A stretch of 64,000 nucleotides of DNA from Desertibaculum subflavum (GCA_003576705.1 QOZS01000015.1:44840-108839), one strand, 5' to 3'. Positions 7,567 through 18,106 are shown, counted from the stretch's first letter. The notes: generated by a model not told the origin, from the sequence alone. A program made the numbers and translations.

Positions 7567-9879
7567 ATGCTCCATGCACAACCCCGGCAGCGGCGGATGT
7601 CGTGGCGGATTTGTCTTTTGTTGCCCTTCGCATTGACTTTCGTCGTGTTGTTGTCGCAGGCGCGTGTCGCGAATGCCGCAGGGCGCGTGCAGGAGTTCGT
7701 GGGCAAAGCCGCACCGGCCGAACTCCTACCCGGTGCCGATAACTTTGGTCCCGCAGAGGGCGATCCTCCGCTCGTCCCCGCCATCCGAGGCGGTGAACGT
7801 GTCGGCTATGTCTTTCTGAACTCGGATTTCGCCAACGCCGTCGGCTATTCGGGCAAGCCGATCCAGATCCTGGTTGGCATCGACCTCAAGGGAATGATCA
7901 CCGGCATCAAGCTGGTCGATCACAAGGAGCCGATTGTTCTCGTCGGCATCCCGGAGCAGCGGGTTGTGGATGTCGTCAACAAGCTGATCGGCAGCGAACT
8001 TGCACCCGTTGCCCACGGAGCCTCGCGAGCGCCCCAGGTCGAGATCGTCAGTGGCGCCACCGTGACCGTGCTCGTGATGGGCGACAGCATCGTGCGGGGC
8101 GCTGTCCGTCTGATTCGAAGCGGGCGCTTGACCGGCGTCGCCGTCGGACGGGATACGGGCTCGCAGCCCGGCACCGCGAAGTCGGTGGACATGGCGCAGA
8201 GCGAGGTGCGCGACTGGGCGAGCCTCCTCGGTGACGGCTCGGTGCGGCGGCTCACCTTGAGCGTCGGGGAGATCAGCCAGGCCTTTGCCCGCGCGGGCCA
8301 CGAGGCGGCAGCGCAGAATCCGGAGACCGACAACCCGGACGACCTGTTCATCGACCTTTATGTCGCACCGGTCAGCGTGCCGACTATCGGGCGGAGCCTT
8401 CTGGGCGACGAGCGCTACGAGCGGCTGCGCCAGCAGCTGAAGCCGGGCCAACAGGCGATCGTGGTCGCCGGCGAAGGAGCCTACTCGTTCAAGGGCTCCG
8501 GCTACGTTCGCGGCGGCATCTTCGACCGGATCGAGCTGCTGCAGGACGGCGCTGGCACGCGCTTCCGCGACCGCAACCACACGCGGCTCGGCGCGCTGGC
8601 GGCCGAAGGCGCGCCTGATCTGCCGGAGATCGCGCTCTTCGTGGTACCCGACGAGTTCACTCTCGACCCGACCGAGTCTTGGCAACTTCAGCTCTTCGTC
8701 CAGCGCAGCATCGGCGCCCGCGACAAGGCCCTGATCACCATGGAGCTCGGCTACACCTTGCCACACAGATACCTGGTCCAGGCGCCACCAGCCAAATCAC
8801 CATCTGCTCCGATTTCTTCGCCTGCCACTGCCGGAGCGGCTGCACCGTCGGCAAGCGCGATGGACGGGCTGGACCAACCGCTCTGGATGCGGATCTGGCG
8901 GGACAATGCCGTCGCCATCGTCATCACCGCCATCGCTCTCCTGGTCCTGACGGCCATCTTCTTCTTCCAGGACACACTGGTGCGGCGCCCGGTTCTCTAC
9001 ACCTGGATCAGGCGCGCCTTCCTGACTTTCACACTGGTCTGGCTCGGCTGGTACGCAAATGCCCAGCTCTCGGTCGTCAATGTCGTCACCTTCACCAGCG
9101 CGCTGATCACCGACTTCAACTGGGAGTTCTTCCTCGCTGCACCCCTCATCTTCATTCTGTGGACCGCCATCGCGGCGGCGCTGCTGTTCTGGGGACGGGG
9201 GCCGTTCTGCGGCTGGCTCTGCCCGTTCGGCGCGTTGCAGGAGCTGACCAATAACGTCGCCCAGTGGCTCAAGGTCCCACAGATCAAAGTCCCATGGGGA
9301 CTGCACGAACGGCTCTGGCCGATCAAGTACATCATCTTCCTTGGGCTGTTCGGCCTCTCGCTCTATTCGGTTGCCGCGGCGGAGGTGATGGCGGAGGTCG
9401 AGCCGTTCAAGACCGCGATCGTCCTCAAGTTCGTGCGCGACTGGCCATTCGTGCTCTATGCGGTCGGCCTACTGGTCGTCGGTCTCTTTATCGAACGCTT
9501 CTTCTGCCGCTACCTCTGCCCACTTGGCGCCGCCCTCGCCATCCCCGGACGCATCCGCATGTTCGAGTGGCTGAAGCGCTGGCCCGAATGCGGTTCGCCC
9601 TGCCAGCGCTGCGCCAAGGAGTGCCCGGTCCAGTCGATCCACCCGGAAGGGCAGATCAACGTCAACGAGTGCATCTACTGCATGCACTGCCAGGAGCTCT
9701 ACCACGACGACCACCGTTGCCCGCACATGATCCAGGTGCGGCTGAAGCGCGAGCGGCGCGAGGCGCTCGCCTCGCCGTCGATGCGCCCGGGCGGTGCAAC
9801 CTCGCCGAAGCCAATCACCCGTGCTCCCGGCAATCCGGCGGCTCAATCTCCCGCGTCGGATTCTCCGGGCACTACCTGA
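7567..9879 (+). CDS. nosR: NosR, membrane flavoprotein/ferredoxin of nitrous oxide respiration
   Basis: A 770-aa protein. After an N-terminal signal/membrane segment comes a periplasmic FMN-binding domain with the SGAT attachment motif (VSGATVTV, about residue 160), then several membrane helices (about residues 445-680) with two CxxxCP motifs (CGWLCP, CRYLCP), and a cytoplasmic C-terminus with two [4Fe-4S]-type clusters (CxxCAKECPV and CIYCMHCQ). NosR supplies electrons to NosZ from the quinone pool and is needed for nos expression and activity. The start at 7567 follows a weak GAGGA site; an internal ATG at 7597 is an alternative. First gene of the nos operon. Confidence 0.96.
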   Translation: MLHAQPRQRRMSWRICLLLPFALTFVVLLSQARVANAAGRVQEFVGKAAPAELLPGADNFGPAEGDPPLVPAIRGGERVGYVFLNSDFANAVGYSGKPIQILVGIDLKGMITGIKLVDHKEPIVLVGIPEQRVVDVVNKLIGSELAPVAHGASRAPQVEIVSGATVTVLVMGDSIVRGAVRLIRSGRLTGVAVGRDTGSQPGTAKSVDMAQSEVRDWASLLGDGSVRRLTLSVGEISQAFARAGHEAAAQNPETDNPDDLFIDLYVAPVSVPTIGRSLLGDERYERLRQQLKPGQQAIVVAGEGAYSFKGSGYVRGGIFDRIELLQDGAGTRFRDRNHTRLGALAAEGAPDLPEIALFVVPDEFTLDPTESWQLQLFVQRSIGARDKALITMELGYTLPHRYLVQAPPAKSPSAPISSPATAGAAAPSASAMDGLDQPLWMRIWRDNAVAIVITAIALLVLTAIFFFQDTLVRRPVLYTWIRRAFLTFTLVWLGWYANAQLSVVNVVTFTSALITDFNWEFFLAAPLIFILWTAIAAALLFWGRGPFCGWLCPFGALQELTNNVAQWLKVPQIKVPWGLHERLWPIKYIIFLGLFGLSLYSVAAAEVMAEVEPFKTAIVLKFVRDWPFVLYAVGLLVVGLFIERFFCRYLCPLGAALAIPGRIRMFEWLKRWPECGSPCQRCAKECPVQSIHPEGQINVNECIYCMHCQELYHDDHRCPHMIQVRLKRERREALASPSMRPGGATSPKPITRAPGNPAAQSPASDSPGTT

Positions 9880-9894
9880 GCGAAGGAGAATGAC

Positions 9895-11832
9895 ATGAGC
9901 GACGAGACGGAAAGCAAGGGAGCCCTCAGCCGGCGCGGCTTGCTCGGAACGACAGCCGCTGTCGGCGTCGGAGCAGCAGCGGGCGGATTCGGCCTCGGCA
10001 GGACGGCCGGTATCACTTCTGCGGAGGCGCAGACGCGCACCCAGCAACGACAGCCCGCGCGCGCCAACAAGGCGGAGGTGCACCCCGGAGAGCTCGACGA
10101 GTATTACGTGTTCTTCTCCAGCGGCCAGACCGGCGAAGTACGGATCCTGGGACTGCCCTCCATGCGCGAGCTGATGCGCATACCGGTCTTCAACCGCTGC
10201 AGCGCGACGGGCTGGGGCCAGACCAATGAGAGCCTCAAGGTCCTGACCGAAGGTTTGACGCCGGAGTACCGGGAGTTTCTCAAAGATCGGGGCGGGGTCT
10301 ACCTGAACGGCGACCTGCACCACCCCCACCCGTCGTTCACCGACGGCACCTATGATGGCCGGTATCTGTACGCGAACGACAAATCGAACACCCGCGTCTG
10401 CCGCATTCGGCTCGATGTGATGAAGTGCGACAAGATCATCCAGCTGCCGAACCAGTCGACGGTGCACGGACTGCGCGTGCAGAAATACCCGAAGACCGGG
10501 TACGTCTTCTGCAATGGCGAGGACCGCGTGCCGATCCCGAATGACGGCAAGATCCTCGATGACCCAAAGCAATATGCATCGGTCTTCAGCGCTGTCGACG
10601 GCGAGACGATGAAGGTTGCCTGGCAGGTGCGCGTCAGCGGCAACCTGGACAACGTCGATGCCGACTACCAAGGCAAGTACTGCTTCGCTACTTGCTACAA
10701 CTCCGAAGAAGGCGTCAACCTTGCCGAGATGACGGCGAACGAGCAGGACTGGGTCGTCGTCTTCAATATCAAGCGGATCGAAGAAGCGGTGAAGGCTGGG
10801 AAGGCAGAAACGGTAGGCGGCGTGCCGCTGCTCGATGGCCGCAAGGGATCGCCGTACACGCGCTACATCCCGGTTCCCAACAGCCCGCACGGAATCAACA
10901 CGGCGCCCGACGGCATCCACGTCGTCGCCAATGGCAAGCTGTCGCCGACCGTGACGGTGTTCGATGTCCGCAAGTTCGACGCCCTGTTCGATGACAAGAT
11001 CCAGCCGCGCGACTGCGTCGTGGCCGAGCCCGAGTTGGGCCTTGGCCCGCTTCACACCGCCTATGACGGCAAGGGGAACGCGTTCACCACGCTGTTCCTC
11101 GACAGCCAGGTGGTGAAGTGGAACATCGACCGGGCGATCCGCGCCTTCAAGGGCGAGAAGGTAAATCCCATCATCCAGAAGCTGGATGTGCACTACCAGC
11201 CGGGCCACAACCACACCTCCATGGGACAGACCAAGGAGGCGGACGGCAAATGGCTTCTGTCGCTCAACAAGTTCTCGAAGGACCGGTTTCTGAACGTGGG
11301 GCCGCTGAAGCCAGAGAACGACCAGCTGATCGACATCTCCGGCGACCGCATGGTGCTGATGCACGACAGCCCGAGCTTCGCCGAGCCGCACGATGCGACC
11401 ATCGTCCATCGCTCGAAGATCAACCCGGTCCATGTCTGGAACCGTGATGATCCGTTCTTTGCCGATGCGGTGAAGCAGGCCAAGGCGGACGGCGTTGACC
11501 TGACCGCCGACTCGAAAGTAGTCCGCGATGGCGACAAGGTGCGTGTCTACATGACGTCGGTCGCCCCCGCCTTCGGGCTGGAACAGTTTACCGTCAAGCA
11601 GGGCGACGAAGTGACCGTCTACGTCACCAACATCGATGACGTTGAGGATCTGTCGCACGGCTTCTGCATCGTGAACTACGGCATCAGCTTCGAGGTCGCA
11701 CCACAAGCTACCGCCTCGGTGACGTTCAAAGCCAGCAAGCCTGGTGTCTATTGGTACTATTGCACGTGGTTCTGCCATGCCATGCACATGGAGATGCAGG
11801 GCCGCATGCTCGTCGAGCCACGCAACGCGTGA
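9895..11832 (+). CDS. nosZ: NosZ, nitrous oxide reductase (clade I, Tat-exported)
   Basis: A 645-aa protein that reduces N2O to N2 in the periplasm. It starts behind a strong GAAGGAGA site and carries a twin-arginine signal (SRRGLLG...). The N-terminal seven-bladed propeller has the CuZ histidine motifs ([23 protein letters not shown]), and the C-terminal cupredoxin domain has the CuA site ([13 protein letters not shown]). All key ligands appear present and the length is typical. The Tat signal and downstream nosDFYLX place it in clade I. Confidence 0.98.
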   Translation: MSDETESKGALSRRGLLGTTAAVGVGAAAGGFGLGRTAGITSAEAQTRTQQRQPARANKAEVHPGELDEYYVFFSSGQTGEVRILGLPSMRELMRIPVFNRCSATGWGQTNESLKVLTEGLTPEYREFLKDRGGVYLNGDLHHPHPSFTDGTYDGRYLYANDKSNTRVCRIRLDVMKCDKIIQLPNQSTVHGLRVQKYPKTGYVFCNGEDRVPIPNDGKILDDPKQYASVFSAVDGETMKVAWQVRVSGNLDNVDADYQGKYCFATCYNSEEGVNLAEMTANEQDWVVVFNIKRIEEAVKAGKAETVGGVPLLDGRKGSPYTRYIPVPNSPHGINTAPDGIHVVANGKLSPTVTVFDVRKFDALFDDKIQPRDCVVAEPELGLGPLHTAYDGKGNAFTTLFLDSQVVKWNIDRAIRAFKGEKVNPIIQKLDVHYQPGHNHTSMGQTKEADGKWLLSLNKFSKDRFLNVGPLKPENDQLIDISGDRMVLMHDSPSFAEPHDATIVHRSKINPVHVWNRDDPFFADAVKQAKADGVDLTADSKVVRDGDKVRVYMTSVAPAFGLEQFTVKQGDEVTVYVTNIDDVEDLSHGFCIVNYGISFEVAPQATASVTFKASKPGVYWYYCTWFCHAMHMEMQGRMLVEPRNA

Positions 11833-11836
11833 GGCG

Positions 11837-13234
11837 ATGAGGACGGGCGCCATGCTGGCCGCGATCCGGTCGGCGGTGGTCCTCGCCGCCACCTGGACTT
11901 CGCACGCCTGGGCGGAACGCATTCTCGTTCCGCCCGGCAATGCGGGGCTTCAGCAGCGCATCGATGCCGCCAGCAACGGCGACGTGCTGGTGCTACAGGC
12001 GGGCAAGCATCAAGGACCGCTCCGAATCAATCGTACGCTTGCTCTTGAAGGTGACCCCGGCGCGCTCGTCGAGGGTGACGGTCACGGCAACGTCATCACG
12101 GTGTCGGCACAAGGCTCGGTCGTTCGAGGATTGATCATCCGAGGATCGGGCAACGATCTGGTGGCGATGGATTCGGGCGTCTTCGTCGAGAAGACTGCCA
12201 CCGGCGCAGTGGTCGAGGACAATCGGCTGGAAGCCAACCTCACCGGCGTCTATCTGCATGGCGCGCAGGATGCGGTGGTCCGCGCCAACGTCATCGTCGG
12301 CCGGCGCGAGGGCCGGGTAAACGAGGCCGGAAACGGCGTCTCGGTCTGGAACGCGCCCGGCGCGAAGGTAATCGATAACGACATCCGCTTCGGCCGCGAC
12401 GGCATCTACACCATCACCAGCCGGAACAACGTGTTCCGCGGCAACCGTTTCCGCGACCTCCGTTTCGCGGTGCACTACATGTACACAAACGACAGTGAAG
12501 TCAGCGACAACCTCTCCGTCGGCAACACCGTCGGCTTCGCGATCATGTTCTCCAACCGGCTGACCGTACGCGGTAACGTGTCGGACGGGGACCGGGACCA
12601 CGGGTTCCTGTTCAACTATGCCAACGCTTCGGAGATCACCGGCAACGCCGTGCTGGGGCGCCTGCAGCCCGCCGAGCGCTGGCTTGCCTCCGGAATGCGC
12701 GGGCAGGGCGACCCTGGCCATGGACTGCCGGCGAGCGCGACCGCTCCGACCGCGCCCACCTCCGGCATGCGGACTGGCCCGGAGAAATGCGTCTTCATCT
12801 ACAACGCCAATCGGAACCGGTTCCGCGCCAACTGGTTCGAGAATTGCGAGATCGGCATCCACTTCACTGCCGGTTCGGAGCGGAACGAGATCACGGGCAA
12901 CGCCTTCCTGAGCAACCGCAACCAAGTGAAGTATGTCGGTACCCGGCACCTCGACTGGTCCGCATCTGGGCGCGGAAACTATTGGAGCGACAACCCGGCC
13001 TTCGACCTCAACGGCGACGGCATCGCCGACACGGCCTATCGGCCGAACGACCTGATCGATCGCGTCCTGTGGACGGCGCCTCAGGCGAAGATCCTTGTCA
13101 ACAGCCCCGCTGTGCAGGTCATCCGGTGGGCACAGGCGCAGTTCCCGGCGCTGCTGCCCGGCGGTGTCGTCGACAGCCGCCCCCTGATCTCACCTCCGCC
13201 GCGACCTGATCGAGCGAAGGCGGGGCCCGAATGA
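11837..13234 (+). CDS. nosD: NosD, periplasmic copper-site maturation protein
   Basis: A protein of about 465 aa starting at ATG 11837, five bases after nosZ (ATG 11852 is an alternative). It has a signal peptide ending ...HAWA and a body of parallel beta-helix (CASH-type) repeats rich in G-N-x-V and DN motifs, typical of NosD. With the NosF/NosY ABC transporter it supplies sulfur and helps assemble the CuZ centre of NosZ. Stop codon overlaps the start of nosF (ATGA). Confidence 0.95.
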   Translation: MRTGAMLAAIRSAVVLAATWTSHAWAERILVPPGNAGLQQRIDAASNGDVLVLQAGKHQGPLRINRTLALEGDPGALVEGDGHGNVITVSAQGSVVRGLIIRGSGNDLVAMDSGVFVEKTATGAVVEDNRLEANLTGVYLHGAQDAVVRANVIVGRREGRVNEAGNGVSVWNAPGAKVIDNDIRFGRDGIYTITSRNNVFRGNRFRDLRFAVHYMYTNDSEVSDNLSVGNTVGFAIMFSNRLTVRGNVSDGDRDHGFLFNYANASEITGNAVLGRLQPAERWLASGMRGQGDPGHGLPASATAPTAPTSGMRTGPEKCVFIYNANRNRFRANWFENCEIGIHFTAGSERNEITGNAFLSNRNQVKYVGTRHLDWSASGRGNYWSDNPAFDLNGDGIADTAYRPNDLIDRVLWTAPQAKILVNSPAVQVIRWAQAQFPALLPGGVVDSRPLISPPPRPDRAKAGPE

Positions 13235-14145
13235 CCGCCACGGTCACGCTCGAGGGCGTCGTGAAGCGCTACGGCCCGGTGGAGGCGGTGCGCGGCGTCA
13301 CCTTCACCCTTCCCGCGGGCGAGATCGTCGCGCTGGTCGGGCACAACGGCGCGGGCAAGACCACGCTGCTCAAGCTGATGCTCGGCCTGATCAGGCCGAC
13401 ATCCGGTGACGTTCGCGTGCTGGATGAGAACCCGTCGGCAGGCGAGTTCGCCGCGCGGAAGCGGCTCGGCTACCTGCCGGAGAATGTGGCCTTCAACGCC
13501 AGCCTCACCGGTCGAGAAGTGCTCGCCTTCTATGCCCGCCTAAAGCGGCAGCCCGTCAGCGGTATCGCGTCGCTGCTCGACCGCGTAGGCCTCAGCGGCG
13601 CCTCCGGCCGCCGTATCGGCACCTACTCCAAAGGCATGCGCCAGCGCCTCGGACTCGCACAAGCACTCCTCGGCGCACCGCGCATCCTGCTGCTCGACGA
13701 GCCGACCACCGGCCTCGACCCCGCCCTCCGGCTGACCTTTTACGAGATCGTGCGCGAGCTGCGCGACCAGGGTGCGACGGTGGTGCTCTGCTCGCACGCC
13801 CTGACCGAGCTCGAGGAGCGTGCTGAGCGCGTCATCATCATGAACCGCGGCCTGATGGTGGCGAACGGGACCCTAGACGAGCTTCGGCATCTGACGCAGC
13901 TGCCGACGCGGATACGTCTGCACCTGGCCGCGAAACCGACGGCCCTGCCGGATTGGCTCCGGTCGATGAACTACCGCCGCTTCAACGGCCACGTCGTCGA
14001 ATTGGACGCTTCGCCGGGGAAAAAAATGGAACTGCTGCGATGGGCCGCGGCAAGCGCCGACACGGTCGACGACATAGATGTTGTCCCGCCGACGCTCGAC
14101 GAGCTCTACGTGCACTTCCTGCGCAGCCAGGAGGCCGCGCCGTGA
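13231..14145 (+). CDS. nosF: NosF, ABC transporter ATPase for CuZ assembly
   Basis: A 304-aa ABC ATPase with Walker A (GHNGAGKTT), signature (YSKGMRQRLGLAQAL) and Walker B (ILLLDEPTTGLD) followed by the switch His (SHAL). It powers the NosDFY complex. ATG overlaps the nosD stop by four bases and its stop overlaps the GTG start of nosY, showing tight translational coupling. Confidence 0.96.
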   Translation: MTATVTLEGVVKRYGPVEAVRGVTFTLPAGEIVALVGHNGAGKTTLLKLMLGLIRPTSGDVRVLDENPSAGEFAARKRLGYLPENVAFNASLTGREVLAFYARLKRQPVSGIASLLDRVGLSGASGRRIGTYSKGMRQRLGLAQALLGAPRILLLDEPTTGLDPALRLTFYEIVRELRDQGATVVLCSHALTELEERAERVIIMNRGLMVANGTLDELRHLTQLPTRIRLHLAAKPTALPDWLRSMNYRRFNGHVVELDASPGKKMELLRWAAASADTVDDIDVVPPTLDELYVHFLRSQEAAP

Positions 14146-14972
14146 CCAATGCGCTCGTCATTGCGGGAAAGGAAATCCAGGAAGGCGTGCGGAATCGCTG
14201 GGTCCTGGCAACGACGCTCCTGCTTGCCGCCTTGGCGCTGACGCTCACCTTCCTCGGCAGCGCACCGACGGGGAGCGTCGGCGTCCGCGCTTTGGACGTT
14301 GTGATCGTCAGCCTGTCGAGCCTGACGATATTCCTGCTGCCCCTGATTGGGCTGCTGATCGCGCATGACGCGATTGTGGGCGAGATGGAGCGCGGCACCA
14401 TGCTGCTGCTCCTGAGCTATCCCGTCGGCCGCTGGCAGGTGCTCATCGGCAAGTTCGTCGGCCACCTGGCGATCCTCGCCTTCGCGACCGTGATCGGCTA
14501 TGGCGCGGCGGCGGCGGCCCTGGCGGCGACCGGCGTCAGTATCGACGCCGAAAGCTGGGTTGCCTTCGCCTCGATGATCGGATCTTCCGTCCTGCTCGGT
14601 GCCGCTTTTGTGTCTGTCGGCTATCTGATCAGCGCGCTGGTTCGCGATCGTGGCACGGCGGCGGGCATTGCCATCGGGATCTGGCTGCTGCTCGTGCTGA
14701 TCTTCGATATGGCGCTGCTTGGCCTGCTCGCGGTCGATCAGGGTCGCGTCATCACCGCACCCGTCGTCGAGGCGCTGCTGCTGCTGAACCCGGCCGACAT
14801 CTACCGGCTGCTGAACCTCACCGCCTCGGACAATGTCAGCATGTTTGCTGGCATGGCGGGGCTCGCCGACAACCTGTCGCTCGGCCGGAATGTACTTTTG
14901 CTCGCCCTCGGCACTTGGGTCGCTGTCCCGCTCGGCCTTGCCGCGGTTGCTTTCTCTCGGAGGGAACTCTGA
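14142..14972 (+). CDS. nosY: NosY, ABC transporter permease
   Basis: A 276-aa membrane protein with about six membrane helices and the DRGTAAG loop common to ABC-2 permeases of the NosY family. Starts with GTG overlapping the nosF stop (GTGA). It forms the membrane part of the NosFY transporter that works with NosD. Its stop overlaps the nosL start (TGATG). Confidence 0.95.
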   Translation: MTNALVIAGKEIQEGVRNRWVLATTLLLAALALTLTFLGSAPTGSVGVRALDVVIVSLSSLTIFLLPLIGLLIAHDAIVGEMERGTMLLLLSYPVGRWQVLIGKFVGHLAILAFATVIGYGAAAAALAATGVSIDAESWVAFASMIGSSVLLGAAFVSVGYLISALVRDRGTAAGIAIGIWLLLVLIFDMALLGLLAVDQGRVITAPVVEALLLLNPADIYRLLNLTASDNVSMFAGMAGLADNLSLGRNVLLLALGTWVAVPLGLAAVAFSRREL

Positions 14973-15529
14973 TGCGTATCCTCTTGGCCGCCGTTATCGT
15001 GTCGCTCGCCACCTTGCTGTCGGCCTGCGGTGAAGAGAAGAAAGCAGAGATCCCGCCGCCGCAGGCGCTCCCGGCGACTGCGGTTGGCCACTATTGCGGC
15101 ATGCTCGTAGCTGAGCACTCAGGGCCGAAAGGCCAGATCATCCTGAAGAGCCGGGAGGCGCCGATCTGGTTCTCGTCCGCGCGCGACGCCTTCGCCTTCA
15201 CCATGCTGCCGGAGGAGGCCAAAGACGTCCGTGCCATCTATGTCTCCGACATGGCCAAAGCTACGAGCTGGGACGAGCCCGGCGCGACGAACTGGGTCGA
15301 GGCGCGCAACGCCTACTACGTGATCGGCAGCAGCATGAAAGGCGGCATGGGCGCCGAGGAGACAGTGCCGTTCTCCGATCCGGAAGCGGCGGCGCGGTTT
15401 GCCCGCGAGCATGGTGGAAGGGTGGCCCGCTTTCAGGAAGTCCCGATCGATTATGTCCTCGGCGGCGGGGAAGCCGATGCGCCGTCCGAGGGCGGTCCGC
15501 CGCACCAATCCGGCCAACAGCAGGGTTAG
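14972..15529 (+). CDS. nosL: NosL, outer-membrane copper chaperone lipoprotein
   Basis: A 185-aa lipoprotein with a lipobox (LLSAC, Cys about residue 18). The NosL core has the CGM motif (HYCGMLV) and conserved Met/His residues used to bind Cu(I) for delivery to NosZ through NosDFY. The region WVEARNAYYVIGS and the final DxxAARFAREHGG segment match the family. Starts at ATG 14972 within the nosY stop. The C-terminal 20 residues are low complexity. Confidence 0.95.
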   Translation: MRILLAAVIVSLATLLSACGEEKKAEIPPPQALPATAVGHYCGMLVAEHSGPKGQIILKSREAPIWFSSARDAFAFTMLPEEAKDVRAIYVSDMAKATSWDEPGATNWVEARNAYYVIGSSMKGGMGAEETVPFSDPEAAARFAREHGGRVARFQEVPIDYVLGGGEADAPSEGGPPHQSGQQQG

Positions 15530-15538
15530 GAGATCGGA

Positions 15539-16540
15539 ATGGACTCGGCTACTTCGCATCCCAGCCGTCGACGCGCCATCGGCATCCTGGCCGCGGCGGC
15601 CGGTCTGCCGCTGTTGCCGCTCGGTGCCGCGGCCGAACGCGGCGCCACGCTCGTCGAGTGGCGTGGCACCGCGATGGGCGCAGTGGCGAGCCTCCTGATC
15701 CATCATCACGATCGTGCCGAAGCGCAGCGGTTCATCGGCCGAGCCGTCGCCGAGGTCGCGCGGCTGGAAGCCATATTCAGCTTGTACCGGCGTGATTCCG
15801 CCTTGGTGCGACTGAACGAGCGCGGTGTTCTGGAGGCACCGCCGCCCGAGCTTGTGGCGCTTCTCCAGGCATGCGGCGCGTGGCACCAGATCACGGGTGG
15901 CGCTTTCGATCCCACCGTGCAACCGCTTTGGCGGCTCTACGCGGAACACTTCTCCAGGGGAGCGGGTGGCGTGCCGGGCCAGCAGCAAATCGATCGCATG
16001 CTTGGGCGCATCGGCTTCCAGCATGTTCTGGCGAATCGCGACCGCATCGTCTTTGCCCGCCGCGGCATGGCACTGACGCTGAACGGGATTGCCCAAGGCT
16101 ACATCACCGACCGCGTCGTCGAGCTGCTGCGTGTTGGGGGGATCACACAGAGCTTCGTCGATATAGGGGAAGGACGCGCCATCGGCGCAAGGCCCGACGG
16201 CGCGCCCTGGCAGGTCGCCATCGCTGACCCGGTCGCACCGGGACAGACAATCGGCCGGTTGCCCATCGTCAACCGCGCTGTTGCCACTTCCTCGGCCAGC
16301 GGCTTTCGGTTCGACATGGAGGGCCGCTTCAACCACCTGCTCGACCCGCGCTCCGGCGCGTGCGCCACTCGCTACCGAAGCGTCACGGTTGTCGCGTCAA
16401 CCGCCACGGACGCCGATGCTTTTTCCACCGGTTGCAGTCTGATCAGTCGGGCGGAGATCGAAGCGGTGGTCAGGGAGCGACCGGAACTGGAGGTCCGGCT
16501 TGTGACCGGTGAAGGCCACATGCTGACCATCACCGCATAG
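15539..16540 (+). CDS. nosX: NosX / ApbE-type FAD:protein FMN transferase
   Basis: A 333-aa ApbE-family protein with a Tat-like signal (SRRRAIGIL...AAA). Motifs for FAD binding and catalysis are visible: GTAMGAVAS near the start of the mature part, LNGIAQGYI.DRV and the final segment with DADAFSTG. It flavinylates the periplasmic FMN domain of NosR, which carries an SGAT site here. Ten bases separate it from nosL, so it belongs to the same operon. Confidence 0.94.
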   Translation: MDSATSHPSRRRAIGILAAAAGLPLLPLGAAAERGATLVEWRGTAMGAVASLLIHHHDRAEAQRFIGRAVAEVARLEAIFSLYRRDSALVRLNERGVLEAPPPELVALLQACGAWHQITGGAFDPTVQPLWRLYAEHFSRGAGGVPGQQQIDRMLGRIGFQHVLANRDRIVFARRGMALTLNGIAQGYITDRVVELLRVGGITQSFVDIGEGRAIGARPDGAPWQVAIADPVAPGQTIGRLPIVNRAVATSSASGFRFDMEGRFNHLLDPRSGACATRYRSVTVVASTATDADAFSTGCSLISRAEIEAVVRERPELEVRLVTGEGHMLTITA

Positions 16541-16571
16541 GCCTGCGCACGCCTTGCCTCCGATTCCCCGC

Positions 16572-17753
16572 ATGCCTGGCGGATACCAGGGCCCCGCCCT
16601 GTTCAGCTACGGATTCCGTCCGTTTTTCCTATTCGGGGCCGTCTGGGCCGCTCTCGCGGTCGCCCTCTGGCTGCCACTGTACTTTGGCGTGTTCATCCTG
16701 CCGACCGGGCTGGCACCGCTCGACTGGCACGTACACGAGTTGCTCTACGGCTACGTGCCAGCCATCGTCGCGGGCTTCCTGCTGACATCGATCCCGAACT
16801 GGACGGGGCGCTTTCCTCTGGCCGGATGGCCACTCATTGCACTCGCATTGCTTTGGCTCGCAGGACGCCTGGCCACGGCCGCTTCTGGAATTCTTGGGCT
16901 CGTTGCGGCGGCTGTCGTGGACTCCGCCTTCCTGCTCGTCTTCACTGGCGTCTGTCTGCGCGAGATCATGGCTGGTCGAAATTGGCGCAACCTGCGCGTC
17001 CTGCTGGGGCTGAGCACCCTGACGCTGGGAAATCTCGTGTTCCACGTCGAGGCTGCCCTGGATACCGCCACAGGTTACGGTCAGCGTATCGGTATCGCAG
17101 CCGCTATCGCGATGATCATGCTTGTCGGCGGCCGAATCGTCCCGAGCTTCACGCGCAACTGGTTGCATCGCGAGAACCCCGGTCGGCTGCCAGCGCCGCT
17201 CGACGGGTTCGACGCTGTCGCCATGGCGGCAGCGATCGCCGCGCTCGCAGCGTGGGTCTTCTGGCCCCTTGCCGCGCTTTCCGGCGTCCTCCTCGGTGGG
17301 GCAGGAGTGCTACAGGCCATTCGTCTCGCTCGATGGGCCGGTGACCGGACGACGCGGGAACCGATGGTCCTGATCCTGCATGTGGGATACGCCTTCGTGC
17401 CGCTCGGGTTCGTCCTGGTAGCGCTCGCGCTCCTTTCAGAGCACGTGCCTGTCACGGCGGGCATTCATGCATGGACGGCTGGAGCCGTCGGCGTCATGAC
17501 TCTGGCAGTAATGACCCGTGCGACCCTCGGCCATACCGGTGGTCAGCTGATGACGAACCGGGCCACAACCACGATCTATGCTCTCATTTGTTTGGCGGCA
17601 TTGGCGCGAATCGGTGCGGGTCTCGGAGCGCCGGTGGCTTGGCTGCAGGTTGCCGCAGCGGCTTGGGTTGCCGCGTTCCTTGGTTTCGCCATGACCTATG
17701 GCCCAATGGTCATCAAGCCATCAAGGAATCCGCAGCAGCGCCGAGCCGTTTGA
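16572..17753 (+). CDS. nnrS: NnrS family heme/copper-containing membrane protein
   Basis: A protein of about 393 aa (ATG 16572; a TTG at 16554 would add six residues) with around twelve membrane helices. The NnrS hallmarks are clear: FRPFF near the N-terminus, WH.HE(L)L.GY and GFLLTSIPNWTG, GGR..P.FTRNWL, and a C-terminal MTRATLGHTG. NnrS proteins reduce nitrosative stress during denitrification. It directly follows nosX and is probably the last gene of the nos transcript. Confidence 0.95.
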   Translation: MPGGYQGPALFSYGFRPFFLFGAVWAALAVALWLPLYFGVFILPTGLAPLDWHVHELLYGYVPAIVAGFLLTSIPNWTGRFPLAGWPLIALALLWLAGRLATAASGILGLVAAAVVDSAFLLVFTGVCLREIMAGRNWRNLRVLLGLSTLTLGNLVFHVEAALDTATGYGQRIGIAAAIAMIMLVGGRIVPSFTRNWLHRENPGRLPAPLDGFDAVAMAAAIAALAAWVFWPLAALSGVLLGGAGVLQAIRLARWAGDRTTREPMVLILHVGYAFVPLGFVLVALALLSEHVPVTAGIHAWTAGAVGVMTLAVMTRATLGHTGGQLMTNRATTTIYALICLAALARIGAGLGAPVAWLQVAAAAWVAAFLGFAMTYGPMVIKPSRNPQQRRAV

Positions 17754-18106
17754 GTTTCAGCAGCTCTTGAGCGCAGGCAGCTGTTCGCCGACATATGCGA
17801 TGTTCACGGCGGCGGTCTCTCCCGAACCGGATCGGCTGTCGGGCCGGCGATGATCTGGCATGGCGACACTTCGCGGGCTGCAATCAGCTTGTGACCGCCA
17901 GGCTTTGCTCCTGCCCCGCCAATTCGAGTATCGCGCCGGATGTTGCGTTCCATTGCCGCAGTATATCCACGAGATGGCTTCCGCTCGGAGCACTTGGAGC
18001 CAGGCTCGCTCATGAAGGCGCGTTCGGGGCGGATTGATGTGGGGGAGCGTCACCCCGGCGGCTGCCGGACCTCGTTATATTGCATACAGGCGGGGAGGTG
18101 GTGCCG
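17754..18106. other. intergenic stretch ending in the second direct repeat
   Basis: No gene is supported. From 17999 it matches the 3' tail of the first gene of the window: frame 17795-18037 ends with ARLAHEGAFGAD, against ARLAHEGAFETD there. This shows that the duplication carried a gene end with it. The rest holds nothing recognisable. Confidence 0.6.

Noticed and set aside
9469..11940. An 823-codon open frame on the minus strand
   Set aside because: It is antisense to nosR/nosZ, has no recognisable domain and reflects codon bias of the GC-rich real genes.
15119..16336. A 405-codon minus-strand frame over nosL/nosX
   Set aside because: Shadow of nosX; composition is typical of antisense frames and both real genes are well supported.
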